Positions 1 through 12,648 of a DNA stretch of 64,000 nucleotides are shown piece by piece. Every line of letters begins with the position of its first letter. Position 1 is the stretch's first letter. A model generated the notes under the pieces. The model worked only from the letters and a program-made list of their open reading frames with translations. It had not been told where the DNA came from and did no database searches. The position numbers and the translations under genes were made by a program. Source of the stretch: Cerioporus squamosus. Lineage: Eukaryota; Basidiomycota; Agaricomycetes; Polyporales; Polyporaceae. The stretch is taken from the NCBI GenBank assembly GCA_022592435.1, contig JABYQS010000080.1, positions 62,001 through 126,000 of the forward strand. The letters are read 5' to 3'.

Positions 1-1600
1 CAAACAAGGATCTCACCATTATCCGTAAGGCGGCACCATTTCATACTCTGTGCCCACCCTCATTGAGTGCATACAGACTACACGATGTCTATATTATCCC
101 CAGTTGCCAGCGCAGTACGTCACTTCTTTCCCAATCTCATGGCGAGTAATACTCATTTTATGTCCATAGCTGCGCGCCTCCTTTGTATCCGTCAACTTGT
201 TCTCGTTGCTCTGCGATGGTTCAGCTCCGGTGACTACTTCCTCACTGGGCGACATATCGCGGTATGGCGGTCCGATCTTGTACCTCTTCCTCTATGCCTT
301 CGTCCTCTTCGGCATCCTCGTATGGGTCGACTCGGGCTCGATCATCGTGCGCAAGTTCTCCCAGTTCCGCAAGCAGACCAGGGGTGGCGGAGGTTCGGGG
401 ACCAGCACACCGGGCGCCACGGTCAAGGACGTCGATGATGAGGCAGAGAAGGTGACGGGTTCAACAGATGCTCTGCGCGTCATGAGCGTCGTGAAGGCGT
501 TCGGGAGTGTCGATAACCGCGTGGTGGACAACGTGAGCTTCGGGGTGTCGCAAGATACGATCTTCGCACTTCTGGGCCCCAATGGCGCAGGAAAGACCAC
601 TACGTTCAACATCATCCGTACGTAACAGTCCTTTGTTACTTCCTCTGTGAACTGACATCCTCGTGTAGGAGGCGACGTCATTCCAGACGAGGGCGACGTC
701 CTGATCAACGGAGTCTCCATCGTCCACCACCCCCGCTCAGCACGACTCTCTCTTGGGGTCTGTCCCCAGTTCACCGCTATTGATTCGCAGCTCACTGTGC
801 GCGAGCACCTGCTCGTGTACGGGAGACTGAAGGGACTTTATCGTGGTGAAGAGCTGAAGGGCAACGTCGAGAGCCTTATGCATGCCACCTCGTTACACTT
901 ATACGCAGACCGACTCGCGAGCAAGCTCTCTGGTGGAAATCAGCGAAAGCTGTCGCTTGCGATTGCTCTCATTGGTGAGATGCTCCATCCAAGTTGCCGC
1001 TGGTGGATGTATATTGACGACCATCGGTGCAGGCAACCCTTCTGTCGTCCTTATCGACGAGTTCTCGACCGGTATTGACGCGAAGATGAAGCGGGATATG
1101 TGGGGTACGCTTCGGAACGTGGCCGTCGGGAAAGCCATCGTTATCACTACACGTCAGTTCGAGCCACTTGCGTCATCACTACGTCGACTGATGCGCTTTA
1201 TGCAGACTCGATGGAAGAGGCTTCTGCGCTAGCCAACAAGGTGGGCATTTTGGCCAAGAAGATGCTAGCCGTCGGGACGACCGAGGCACTCGTCGATCGC
1301 TACGCGACGTACGAAGTCCACTTCTCATGTCGAACACGCGAAGAAGTCATCCACGCGCAAGAACTGATGTCTCAAATACCCGGGGCGCGGATGGCAGACG
1401 ATGTCGCGACACGGTTCGAAGTGCCCATTGGGAATGGCATGTCCCTCGCGGAGTTGTTCGCCGTGCTATCGCGCGGCAACTTCTCGGAGTATACAGTCGA
1501 GCGCGCGACGTTGGAGAGCGTTTTCCTGAAGGTGATCAGGGAGAATAATGTTCTGGAGGAGGACAGACAGGGACGTAGACGGCGGTGGAGGATGTGCTGA
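1..1600 (+). CDS. ABCA-type ABC transporter, C-terminal part (cut by window edge)
   Basis: This is the 3' end of an ABC-A full transporter: the end of the second membrane domain plus the second nucleotide-binding domain. I place exons at 1-24, 77-114, 170-617, 669-974, 1033-1152 and 1206-1600, with introns of 51-58 nt. All junctions join in frame. The last membrane helix (around GGPILYLFLYAFVLFGIL) precedes the ATPase. Visible motifs are Walker A (GPNGAGKTT), Q-loop (GVCPQF), signature (LSGGNQRKLSLA), Walker B (VVLIDEFSTGID) and an H-loop restored across the last intron (TTHSMEEA). All catalytic motifs are present, so this half looks active. ABCA proteins usually move lipids across membranes; the substrate here is unknown. 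The N-terminal half lies outside the window. Confidence 0.9.
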
Positions 1601-1963
1601 TACACGACGGATGGACACTGACGCGGACGACTTATGCTTACTCTGGACGTATCCATGGATTTTGCTTCAACTCTTATACGCTATCGTTGCAATGTAGAGC
1701 TATTTGGGTTTTAAGAGGAACGAACGGAGATCAGTCGAAACAGGATGAAGTACGGCCGTGGCGTGGATATATCTCGAGTGGGAGTCTTATGCAAGCTGAT
1801 TCGCGTCTCACCGCACCAATAATACCCAGCAACGTTCGCCGACTTTCCTCCAGCCTCTGCTCTGCGCTCCATCCGTCCCCTGCCCGCTGGTAGCGCGGTA
1901 GACAATTGACATCGTCCGCAAAATAGCCCTGCCCCCGTTGTCTCGAGCTTGACGGCGCCACAC
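1601..1963. other. intergenic: ABCA 3' end to acidic-protein promoter
   Basis: No coding signal on either strand. It holds the ABCA terminator region and the promoter of the next gene. No clear TATA box. Confidence 0.5.
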
Positions 1964-2564
1964 ATGTCGAAGAGCCCAGCTGATCCGGTCGAGAAGCCCG
2001 AGGTGCAGGAGGTGAACGAGGAGGAGGAGGAGGAGAGTGACGTTTACGATGACATCGAGGTCTGCCGGCTGCATCGATTTGGGACATAGCAACGATAGCT
2101 GACCTTACGGTCAGGATGAGGAGGGGGAAGACGCGTCCGGAGAAGAGTATGATGAAGCAGAGGAAGAGGCAGCTGAGGTACCGCAACCAGTCCTTACTCC
2201 TGTGGCATTGAACTCAAGGCCTTCTCATCGCAGGGTCACCAGCAGTCCAATCTGACAGCCCTCCTCCTTGGCGACGAGGTGTGTTCGTCCGAAAACCTCA
2301 TATATGTGCCCGTTGATTGTGGCGGTTCTACAGGGAGGTGCTATCGGCGAGGATGATGAAGACGAAGAGTATGAAGACGCTCCAGAGGCCAGCGCTGCCT
2401 CTTCCGTTGCCGGGACCAAGCGTAGCCGCGAAGAAGAGGAGGACGTAGACAAAATCGCCGGAGACTATGGAGAGTTCCAGGAGGCGGAGGAGGGTGTTGC
2501 AAAGCGGGCAAGGACTGCGGCGGACGAGGCAGCCAAGGAGGCGGAGGACGAAGTAGAGGTCTAA
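1964..2564 (+). CDS. small highly acidic protein, probably nuclear
   Basis: Four exons (1964-2059, 2115-2177, 2234-2278, 2334-2564), all phase 0, encode about 144 residues. The start ATG is the first in the frame. The protein is dominated by Glu and Asp runs, with a short hydrophobic island (SNLTALLLGDE) and basic patches (TKRSREEE, AKRARTA) that could act as nuclear signals. Composition resembles acidic histone-chaperone or chromatin-associated proteins, but I see no defined domain, so function is not assigned. Splice sites are clean and the reading frame is unbroken, which supports a real gene. Confidence 0.65.
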
Positions 2565-2849
2565 GCCGCACGGCCGCAAGGCGTACGGCATGCATGAATT
2601 CTCGAAGACCTCGCTACTGAACTCGTTATGTTTATCGCTCCTTTATCGCACATGTTGTTCGTGTAAAGTATTGTATCTACATACCTCGTTGTAATTCGGA
2701 CTATGACGCTTCCAGCCCCTCGAAGACCATATACAAAGTATATGAAAGCGCATGCAGATAGAAACTATGAGGACATGGGGTATGGCAATAACGAGTTCCT
2801 AGGATATCCAGACAAACGACATAGCAATAACACTCGGAACATGCAGCAC

Positions 2850-5800
2850 TCAATCGGAGTCCACCGCGATGTGGCTCGTCAGCTCTAGCAATCCCTTCAA
2901 CCGCTTGCCCAGTCGCTCTCCCTGCATCTTGCGCTCATACAGCTGATATGCCGGGGTCTTCTTCCGCGGCATCCACGCCTTTGTCGTTGGCTGGCCGTTC
3001 GCGCGGTTAGCCTTGAGCACGGATAGGTCCACGAGCTTCGGTGACGAAGCGTACTTGATGACTTCACGGTACAATAGTTTCGACTCGACGGCCAAGGAGC
3101 GTAGCGTAGGGTGGTGGACGAGACTCATCGTCAGAGTCGGAGTCAGAGTCAGAGAGGCTGGAGGGGACGAGGGGAGGTGTGGGTTCGCGAGAATAGGGCT
3201 CAGGCAACGCAGGAAGCGTTTCGATCTCCTTAAGCAAGTCTTGCCCTTGAGGAACGAGTTCTCCGAGCGCAGGAAGCGGACGGTCCCACGAAGTGCCTCG
3301 ATCTATAGGCCCACTGAGTAAGAAGCGACAGCAGGAGGCAACCAACGATCTCACCTGCTCCAGGAGGTATGACGTCTCGAGGTTGCCTTCAGTAGGAACG
3401 GCCTCCTGTTCGACGACCTGCGTAGTCGTCGTCTGTCGCTCGGGATTGTTTGCGAGAGCCTTCAGCTTCGCGTTGTCTTGCTCGAGCGCATCGAGGTCCG
3501 CCTGAAGTTGCTCCATCGCCTCCTCGTACGCGCGCTCCTGTTTACGCGCCTTTGCGAGCTCGTTCTCGAGATCGGTTATTGCGTCTGCTTGCTTCTTCAC
3601 CGTCTCCAGCCTGCGCTCCATGAGTTCGATCTTCACGCCAGTCTCTTGGATCGTCTGATCCTTCGTCCTGATAGTACGAGCGAGGGCCTGGATCTCGTCG
3701 TTGAGCTGGGCGACCTTGCGCTCCGCCTCAACGTTGATCGCGGTGGCAGCCTTGATCTCGTCGATGCGGGCCACCCAGGGAGCGGTGCCCAATACTGTGA
3801 ATAGACTTAGCAACTTCCATCCAGAAGTATGTTGAGGTCCACTTACTCTTGAGCGTGTTCTCGCTCTCCAGCGATAACGGCACGATCCTGCCAGCCTCCT
3901 GGATGACTTGGGTGAGGAAGTCCCCTACAGCATCCCATGGCGACGAATCGTCATTGCGCCCCTTGCCGACCGTCGATGCTGTGCTCTGCTTGACGAAGGA
4001 TAGGACTGTCGACAGCTGGAAGGCGGACTTCGCAGCACGGACGTCGCTGATGTGTGGCATCACCAATTGAGCCAACTGTGCATGCCGTCAACACAAGTAC
4101 AATGAGAGAGATATCGGATACATACGGAGATACCGAAGTTGACAAGCTCAGGGACCGTGTTGTTCAATGCCTGCAATTGAGGAACGAGGTGGGGCCTCAG
4201 GGCCATCGAGTCCTGTGTCAAGTCCTCTACTCGCTTCGTAAGCTTCCTGCATGATGATAAGACATTCAGTGCCAAGCCGCAAGGAAGTAGACTAGAACAC
4301 GGACTTGGAGAGAACCTTCGCGCTCCGGCATTGGTCAAGGAGCTTCTGCAATGGACCGAAGAAGTCGGCCTCCGGGTCGATGGCACCGAGGTTAACGGCG
4401 ACGTCTGTGTGGGAAACGTATCAGTAACATACGATGGGAGGAGGCAAGATGGTGACGCATACCATTGTCCTTGAGAACAGCAGCCACAGAGGTCTTGATC
4501 AGGCCAACAGACGCAGCGAACATCTCCAGATCGTGATCGAATGCCAGCGCGTATCCGAGCTCGCGTTCGCCCAGGTCATACTCGAAGTTATTGAAGAAGG
4601 TCTCAGAGAGGTGATCGAACTGCGACTGCATCCTGTAGGGTCGCATGGACGTCAGTATATGCAAAGGAAGGGCATGGCAGGTTACTGGACGTACTTCGCA
4701 GCATCACTGACGCACTCCAGCTCTCGGAATTCTTCACGGCGCAGGAGGTCAATGTGCATGTCGATACGCTTCTCCATAGGCGCAATCTCGGGATAGATGC
4801 GTCCGATGTTTAGGAAGGTCTCGACATCGCACTTGCGCAGGACAGCAGCGAAGCGCTTGCATGTGGTAGACAGACTCGAGAGACGGCCACGCATCTATGA
4901 TAACGTAAGTCTCCGAGAGCAGCTCACAGCAGACGACAGCACGGCGTACCTCGCAAATACCGACGAGCACATCCGAGACAGGTCCGTTTAGAGCCTCTGG
5001 CAAATTGTGCATCTGTGCCACGACTGCGTTGATGAGGTCGACTTTGGCGGCTAGGCGCTGGAAGAACAAGTAGCAGTTGGTCGCGTCCATGTCCGACTCG
5101 ATGTAGATCTGAGGCAGATACGGCTATTTGTTGCAGAATTTGAGCATAATTCCACAATGCGCGTAGTAAATGACACCGAACCTGGACGATGTTCAACAGC
5201 TCCCGCGCTTCACGGGCCTCTATCTTCTTGACCTCCAGGTCGATATGGCGTGCTTGGTTCTTGGACGCGGTAGACTGAAGCTTGAGGTTGAGGGACATCA
5301 TCGCAGCCGACTGCGAAACGGCGGTTGCAGACTCGTGCTGTGCCGTTTGGGTCTCAGTTCGAAGAGTATCGAGTTCGCTGTGAACAGAACGGTGAGTTTG
5401 GCGGTGTCCTGGATGGGCATGGTGGCTACACACGTCTGCAAAGAAAGGACAAGCTCCCGGAACTGTACGATAGTCCCCTCGAGGTCTTGACATGTCTCCT
5501 CGAGGCTCTGAATCTTGCGAGACTGCTCATGGATCTGTATGTCCTTCGCATCTATTCGCGAGAGGAGTTGTGAATATTTCATGCTGTAGGGTTGCATTGA
5601 AACTCACCGATTTCCTCCTGCAAGGCCTTCTCTGTCTCGACGTGGTTCTCCTCCAGTTCATCATTGAGCTCCTTTAGTGCCTCAAGGTCTTCAATGGTAA
5701 TGCGCATCTCCTCGATTTTCTGCCAGAAGAATTGTCAGATCAGCGTTCTTGGAGAAATGGATGAGCCGAACCTCTCCAAGCATAAGGTTACGCTCGGTGA

Positions 5801-7423
5801 GCTGCACAAGAAGATCCTCAGCACCAAGGGCATCGTCAAGCTGCGCCTTTAGGTCCTCGATCTGAACCTCCGCGTTCTGGAGCTTGATAAGGGCGGACTC
5901 GTGTTCGGCTAGCCAACCTCGTCAAATACTGAGACATACAAGACCGACGCGAACTTACCTTGAAGCCCGTCAAGACCAGTGAGATCCTTCTCCATCTCCG
6001 ATATCCTTCTACGGTGCTCCTGCTCGGTTTCTGAGGTGATATCTCGGAGTCGGATGAGGGCCTCCTTGAGACGTTCGTTCTGTTTCTCAAGCTGGATGTA
6101 CGCGAGAGACTGCTTCACGGAAGATTCGCCGCCATCTTCTCCACCTTGCCAACTGAATCAGACCAGACAGGACCATTTGAATAAGATGCAACGTACTCCC
6201 GCCTTCCCGCAAGTGCTCCAACTCGACCTCCATGATGGCCAGCTTCTCGCTGAGCTCCTCCAGATCGGCCTCTGCGACCTCCGCCCGCTCCTCCGCCATC
6301 TCCTTGTCTAGCATGGCCATCTCCAGCTGTTCCTGGGTGTCCAATATTCGGCTTTCGGACAGCTGCGCGAGTTGCTGAGCATCGGCAAGTTCGCGTCGTG
6401 CAGCGATCAGCTCAGTCTGCTGTTGGTTGAGCTTAGCTTGCAACTTCGGCCTGAGTGCTACGAAGGACTCGGCCTCGGACAGACGCGTCTCAAGCTCGCG
6501 CACATGCCGCGCGTCGTCCGCGCGTTTCGCCTCCAGCACGCGAACCTTCGCGCGCAGCTCTTGCAGCTCGGTGTCATCTACAACTCGCTGAGAAGATTAC
6601 ACGTTGGGCTCACGCAAGAGACGAATCGGACTTACTACTGGTGTTGACGGTCGTGACGGTGTCGAAACAGTCGGTAACTGCGCAGGCTCGGGAGGCTCGG
6701 GCTCAGATTCTAGGCTGAGGTGACGAAACTCGTCTAAGTGTTGATGGCTGAGGTGGTTGTGGGGAAGCTTGTCCAGGTGAAGAGCGGGTCTTGGGGAAAA
6801 TCTTGGGTGCAGGTTCTAGCACAGGAGACTCAGGAAGGCGAGTACGGCCTAATTGTAGGACTCAGGACTTCGGGTTGGAACGAGCTAGATCGCGCGAGTG
6901 AGCCACGAGGTTGCACCGTTACGGACTGACGCTTCGTGGGGGACCCAAGACGCGCCGATGTGGGCCGGGAGGGTGAGAGGTGCGCGCTGCCATTCCCATG
7001 TCCTGAAGCAGAGGCTTTGGCAGGGCTTGTTGCACGGGGAGAGGGGACAGAACGCAACGAAGGGGTACGAGACAGACTTCCCGTACGTTGGTGACCAAGG
7101 GCTCTCGCAGCTGGGGCCTAGTCGGATATTATGGGACAGAGCACAAGAACGTAGCTGAGCTTACTTACCGCTGCTGCTGGCTCTGGAGTAGCCGAAATCA
7201 CCTTCACTTGGCTTGGTCTGTAGAAGACGCCATAGCTGGGCTTGCAAGAGAAGTACTTCACGCCCTGCACGCTCCCGTCATTCTTCCCATTTGGCTGAGA
7301 GAGCTCTATGCCTATCCATTTCCCCGCTGCAAAAGAGGTCGCGCCACAGAATCGTACCACGCCTCGACCGACGGGAACCTCTACGACCGCCCCGAGCGGG
7401 GGGTCAGTGGCGGTAGGAGGCAT
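2850..7423 (-). CDS. NIP100: dynactin large subunit p150Glued
   Basis: Large subunit of dynactin, the cofactor that links dynein to microtubules and cargo. The N-terminus (about residues 8-75) is a CAP-Gly domain with the microtubule-binding signature GKNDGSVQG. A Ser/Pro/basic linker follows, then long coiled coils spread over many short exons (about 6540 down to 3480), then the dynactin C-terminal region (LRGTVRFLRSENSFLKG...). The gene ends at TGA 2850-2852. The start ATG at 7423 lies directly before the CAP-Gly domain. Two places break the simple model. In the linker (6715-6845) there is either a 131-nt intron or two single-base shifts. Near 3245 and 3125 the conserved frame is left and re-entered. 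Family identity is secure; the exact protein is not. Confidence 0.88.
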
Positions 7424-7608
7424 TGCTGCAGCTGTCCCGAGTTGACCGAAGACGATGAGGTGATGGTGCCTTCAGCCAGACCCGAGAAGTTCAGGTGCGC
7501 GATGCACCTAGCAACGCAGACAGTCAGGAGCCGTAGCGGTCTATGAACGAGCGTAGTATCTGTTTGAGTAGGGACGGGGTGGTGGTACGCGGCAAAGACT
7601 GGAGACTT

Positions 7609-7642
7609 CAGTAAGTAACTCAGTAAGTAACTCAGTAAGTAA
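7609..7642 (+). repeat. 12-bp tandem repeat, about three units of CAGTAAGTAACT
   Basis: Units at 7609-7620, 7621-7632 and a partial third at 7633-7642. The core AGTAAGTA also occurs in the Raptor/Swi5 promoters near 23640 and 32240. Confidence 0.8.
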
Positions 7643-8262
7643 GGTTATAATTAATCATCATTTCCAGACTTACTCGAGTCATTGAGTGGGATTGACTCAC
7701 TATTGACAGAGTCACTTATGGCACTAACAGGTTACTGTAAGGGGGCAGTGACTATCACTTATCAACTTACCATCCAACCATATGCATCGAAACCCATAGG
7801 TTATTAGCTGTGCCTCCAACATGCAAACACCTGGGCCTCGATCAAGCTACCTAGTAGTACACATCTGATATGGGAGGTTTGTGGCTTACTTCCACTGTCC
7901 GTGACGTGGGAACATGATAACTGACTATCGTATGCAGTCGCTGGGAGGAATGTCCTGCTTGACACGAGCCCTCCGGATCCGAGTTCTTGTACTGCTGCAA
8001 CGGAAACGCCTCAATCCAACGTTCGCGGCCAGACACGCCACGAAGGAGGCATCCATCTTCGAATCGGCTACCCGTCGTTTCCTGTATGGGTCAGATGAGC
8101 TGGGTTATGTTCTTGAGCGCGCCGCCCGCTCATCCTCGAGCAGCGCTGAAACCGCGCTGGAACGACGCCGAACAACTGCCAGGAGTCTAAGTTGCCTTCT
8201 TACCGAAGTTCCGTCAGGGACATACCCTACCCCAGATCGAGGCGTGTCCGTCGTGCTTCACT

Positions 8263-8277
8263 GTATATATATATATA
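8263..8277 (+). promoter_or_regulatory. TATA-like element of the P450 gene
   Basis: An alternating TA run about 75-85 bases before the P450 ATG at 8350, a plausible distance for a fungal TATA box. Confidence 0.5.
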
Positions 8278-8349
8278 CCATGGAGATCCTGAGGTGAGCT
8301 TCCCCGCTGTCATCTCTTCACCATCTCACACTTGTTCACTCCGATTAAC

Positions 8350-10683
8350 ATGACGGTTGTCTCCCCAATGTCCTTCGAGAAGACTTTGGCCGTGGGCGCC
8401 ATACTGTTCTCCCTGCTAGCATGGTGGTTCAAGCGACCTAAAGGGCTACCCCCAGGCCCTCCTAGAACCTTGCTTGGTGACAACAGGAATGAAGTCTCCC
8501 CGAAGCACCCATGGAAGACATTTACCGACTGGAACAGGATATACGGTGCATTTGTGTCGCTTGAGTACCGTGCTACTGATCTCAGAGTATATCATTCCGG
8601 ATTTCTAGGACCGGTCTGTTCGCTGTACCTAGGGAGCACCCCCGTCATTGGTGCAGCGCTCCTCGACTTCCACATACAAGCTCGGTATTGACTTGTCTTC
8701 AGTTCTGGGCTCTGCTCAGGCAGCATGGGACCTACTCGACAAACGTTCCGATATCTACTCTGGTCGCCCGCGTAGCATCATGGCGTATGTTTGCCTGTTG
8801 CGTTGTTCGAGTTTACTCATCCCAGAGGGCTGTCAGTGGCGAGATTCTCTCCTGGGGAGTGCGCGCCATCACGATGCCTTACGGAGCTCGGTACAAGCGA
8901 TGGCGGGCGGTAAGTATCTCCTCTTTTGCGAATGAGTGTGCCGGTACTGACTCGCATGCACGGAATAGCTGATGCAGGCTAGTCTTCACAGCACCGCTGT
9001 AGCCCAGTACCGTCCACTGCAATCCTTGGAGAGTAAACTACTCCTCCGCAAGTTGCTTAGCGTGAAAGACTCGATGGAATATCGAGGTCATCTCTCTGTG
9101 TACGTAGCATCCAAGGTGGACTCCGCATTTGGATGCTCAGTTAGCATGCAGCTTCCAGATGTCGGTGATCTTCCGACTAGCCTATGGCCGTCGGGTACGA
9201 ACGCTACAAGATGACATCGTGATTGCGAACGTGAAGGCTGGAGCCAGTGAGTACGGCCAGCCTTTTAAATGATCTGTTCAGTAATAGCGCTATACCTACA
9301 GATTTCGGAAGGTGCGTATGACCACCGCGACAGTATATCTCGAGCTGATGTTTCGCATCATGGTACCAATCAGTTTGCAGTGAGTACTACATTCCTCGAA
9401 GAGGCCAGGAGTCTTATACACTACTGTAGAGTGCCTGGAAAATATCTGGTAGAGTCTGTGTGTGAATGTAGCAAGATGGTATCCGTACATACTGACCTAG
9501 GGCGACATAGTGGCCGATCCTCCTCTGGCTACCGGTACATTCTCTATGACCTAATTGGCCCGTGCCCTATTCTCACTGCGTCTGCAGCATCGTTTACAGT
9601 GGTTTCGGCATGACGTGGAGAAGGCCCGCGAGAGGAACCTCGAGTTGTACATGGGTCTCCTGAACCGTGTTCGAGAGCAAATGGCCGACGGTACCGCACA
9701 GCCGAGTATGGCCACGTTTGGGCTCGCTAAACAGCAGGAGTTTGGCCTGACTGACCTTGAGATGGCCTACACCCTCGCCGGTCCTTGGGATGCGGGAGTT
9801 GGAACTGTAAGTATCTCTTGCGTTGATCACGAGCACTGGGCCCTTGTTGACTAAGGTACACGTCAGACTGTCATTACTATCGAGGTGTTCCTGCGTGAGT
9901 CCAGCTGTCCGATCCGCATTTGACAGGAGTTCATGGACCACTTGTAGTCGCTATGCTTCACTACCCGGACGCCATGAAGAAAGCACAGGCTGAGATAGAT
10001 AACGTAGTCGGGTTCTCGCGTATGCCCGAGTATGACGATATGGAGGCGCTTCATATGTCAACGCGCTGATGAAGGAAGTTGCAAGGTTCGTCCCTCCCGT
10101 ATTGTGACACGGGCCTGGTGTACTGACGGCGACTTCTCAGATGGCGCCCGGTGGCACGTACGGGATTCCCGCATCAGCTCACGAAGGACGATACCTACAA
10201 TGGTTATTTCCTTCCGAAAGGTGCCACGGTGTACGCTAACATCAAGTACGCCCGCTTACTACCAATACCACCTCCTCCGCTAACCGCTCCTGTTACCACA
10301 GTTCAATCATGCAAGACCCGGAGCTCTTCCCCGATCCGGAGGCATTCCGCCCCGAACGCTTCCTTGAGACTACCCACCCGAAGCTTCAGAACTTCACCAT
10401 TCACTTCGGCTTTGGGCGTCGCATCTGTCCAGGGATATACATCGCGAACCAGTCCATCTTCATTGTGCTCGCACGACTGCTCTGGGCATTCAACATCGTT
10501 CCCGCAGTCGGGACAGATGGCAAGCCGATTATCCCGCCGGACGATGACTTCGTCAGCGGGCTGATCACCCGGCCGGTCCCCTTTCCGTGCGCGTTCGAGG
10601 CAAGGAACAAGGCTGTGGAGGAGGTTGTCGTGCTTGAGGCGGACAGGGCGGAAGCGGAGGCGGCGCGATGGGATTCTGATTAG
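8350..10683 (+). CDS. cytochrome P450 monooxygenase, possibly broken
   Basis: Haem-thiolate monooxygenase of the type common in Agaricomycetes. An N-terminal membrane anchor is followed by the Pro-rich hinge (GLPPGPP). The K-helix ExxR (KEVAR), a PERF-like motif (FRPERFL) and the haem loop (FGFGRRICPG) with its cysteine are all present. More than ten short introns are visible, with frames that mostly join. Three oddities: near 10051 the expected Leu-Pro-Tyr codons are one base short (CTTCATATG), which breaks the frame before the ExxR exon. The exon around 9490-9590 gives no convincing P450 sequence and contains stops. In the I-helix the usual acidic residue before Thr is Gly (AGVGTT). It may be a decaying gene or suffer from consensus errors. 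The first ATG of the frame precedes the anchor. Substrate unknown. Confidence 0.82.
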
Positions 10684-11453
10684 AGCCAGCCGCCTTCCGA
10701 ATGGGAGGGCGGCCGTGACTACCTCCTGACTGCGTTGCTACTGACAACCGGATTCCTATCCTCATCCCCAAGCCCCTGACTCAACAACATCCATTCGATC
10801 CGCATTCAAATAGCTCCTACGGTCCAAATTGGTACGTGCAAGCCCGGTAGAACTTCGAGCCATGCGTGGTGGACTTGGCCTCAATCATGATCATAAGTAC
10901 TAGCGTTATGTGAGTTGTTGGCACTGATAGCAGCCTGTCTATTTCTGCTCGACTCCAACGAGGAGGCTCCAGAGAAGACCGCGCCAATCGTCATGTGCAA
11001 GTTCGAAGGGTATGTCCTGCTGTTGCTTGTGCTAGGAGAGAACACTCACTAGCTACCTCCAGCCAGCAGTCAGATTTCAAACGGGCCTGACGAAGCGCCG
11101 ACCTACTGTTTGTTGCCCAGGTACAGTTATTCGGTAGGTTGCAATCGAGCCCTTGTATGCATCACGCAGCAGACCAGATCGCAATCCCGTCCCTCGAACG
11201 CAGTCAGAGAGCAATCGCAAGCATCGGTCCTCGGAATACCATAGTATGCGGTGTCCCGCAGAGACCAGATCCGACTCCGAGGCCGACTTTCGAGCGCTGA
11301 TGCAACTGGTCGCAAAACACATATAAGGAGGAAGGTATGCTGCTGAAGTCCCTCATCTTTCCATCCTTCTTCCTCCGTTCCTGGTGAACGTCTTATCAGC
11401 GCAGCACACTCCTTGACATCACTCTCTTAACCACACACACCTCTTCCCTCACG
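10684..11453. other. intergenic, P450 3' end to kinase promoter
   Basis: No supported coding. Contains the kinase promoter, with a TATA-like element at 11321-11328. Confidence 0.5.
11321..11328 (+). promoter_or_regulatory. TATA-like box (ATATAAGG) of the Ran1-type kinase
   Basis: Sits about 125 bases upstream of the ATG at 11454, followed by a pyrimidine-rich leader typical of fungal promoters. Confidence 0.5.
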
Positions 11454-12648
11454 ATGTCTACTGCCGCCGCTTCCCTTCCCGACTTCATGGGCTGCACCAT
11501 TGGCCAGTACTACGAGCTCACCGAGGTGCTCGGCTCCGGTAGCTTCGGTGTCGTCTACTTGGCGGTCGACACCCGCGAGTCTGACGACTCTCCCACTCGC
11601 GAATGTGCAGTCAAGATCATCCGCAAGTCGGGTCGCACACCTAAAGAGCTCGGGGCCATCCGCCGAGAAATTGCCCTGCACTCTGTCGTCTCCGGCCACC
11701 GCAACATCATCACTATTCACGATGCGTTCGACGATGACGACTACTTCTACATCATCCTCGATTACTGCCCTGGCGGCGATCTGTTCTACCACATCACCGA
11801 GGATGTCTACGCGGACAACGACGAGCTCCTGCGGGGCGCGTTCGTCTCCCTCATCGAGGCCGTCCAGTACTGCCACGAGCACAAGATTGCTCATCGCGAC
11901 CTCAAGCCTGAGAACGTCCTCACCAGTGAGGATGGTTCGCAGGTCTTCCTCGCCGACTTCGGTCTCGCTACTGTCAAGCGGATGATCGACGAGCATGGAA
12001 GCGGGACTTCCATCTACATGGCGCCTGGTAAGTCTCTTGCCTCTCGCTGATATAACGACCTCTGCTAACCAGTCCTGCTACTACAGAGTGTGATGGCAAG
12101 CTGTACGGCTATCAGCCTTACGATACCCGCACTGCGGACATCTGGGCCCTCGGGGTCATCCTCGTCAACATGATCGCCGGGGGGAACCCGTGGGAGAAGG
12201 CATCTATGAAGGACGAGCTCTTCGCGGAGTTCATCAACGACCCCGACTACCTCTACGAGAATTTCCCTCTCTCTAGGGGTGCATGCGACATCCTCCTCGA
12301 GACCTTCACCCTTAACCCCCTTCATCGCATCTCTCTGCGCAAGCTCCGCGAGGCGGTTCTCAACCTCGATACCTTCTTCCGCTCCGAGTCCGAGGACGCG
12401 ACGGAGTCCTCCCCCGCTGAGAAGTTCGACAAGTCGACCCTCGACGTGCTCGACGTGCCCCGGGTCTGTCGCCTTCCACCTCGCGCTGGAACGACGAGGA
12501 TGACGACGAGAGCCCGCTCGTGACCCCGGAGGGCACGACTTCCGCCCAGCCGAAGAACGATATTGAGAAGGTGGATTGGAGCGTCGGGTCCACGGCGCAG
12601 TCGTTGATGGCTCGCCATCATATCGAGCAGCAGTTCGGCTTCGAGTAG
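11454..12648 (+). CDS. Ser/Thr protein kinase, Ran1/Ksp1-like
   Basis: Complete kinase domain from about residue 20: Gly loop (GSGSFGVVY), catalytic Lys (CAVKII), HRD motif (AHRDLKPEN), DFG (ADFGLAT) and APE completed across the only intron (12028-12086, 59 nt; MAPE). The arrangement and the DYCPGGDLFYHI hinge resemble the fungal Ran1/Ksp1/Sks1 group, which acts in nutrient and meiosis control; the exact role is inferred. After the kinase domain the frame is lost near 12462, in a C-rich run. The uninterrupted frame stops at 12523, but a clean acidic tail in the next frame (from RWNDEDDDE to TAG 12646-12648) is the likely true end. One missing C would explain it. Confidence 0.85.

Larger units (their letters stand above)
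7424..8349. other. divergent promoter region, dynactin / P450
   Basis: No supported gene. It lies between two divergent starts (7423 minus, 8350 plus). It holds the 12-bp tandem repeat at 7609-7642 and an alternating TA stretch at 8263-8277. Confidence 0.5.

Noticed and set aside
7609..7642. CRISPR-like short repeats
   Set aside because: The units are directly adjacent with no spacers, and the genome is eukaryotic; it is a simple tandem repeat.
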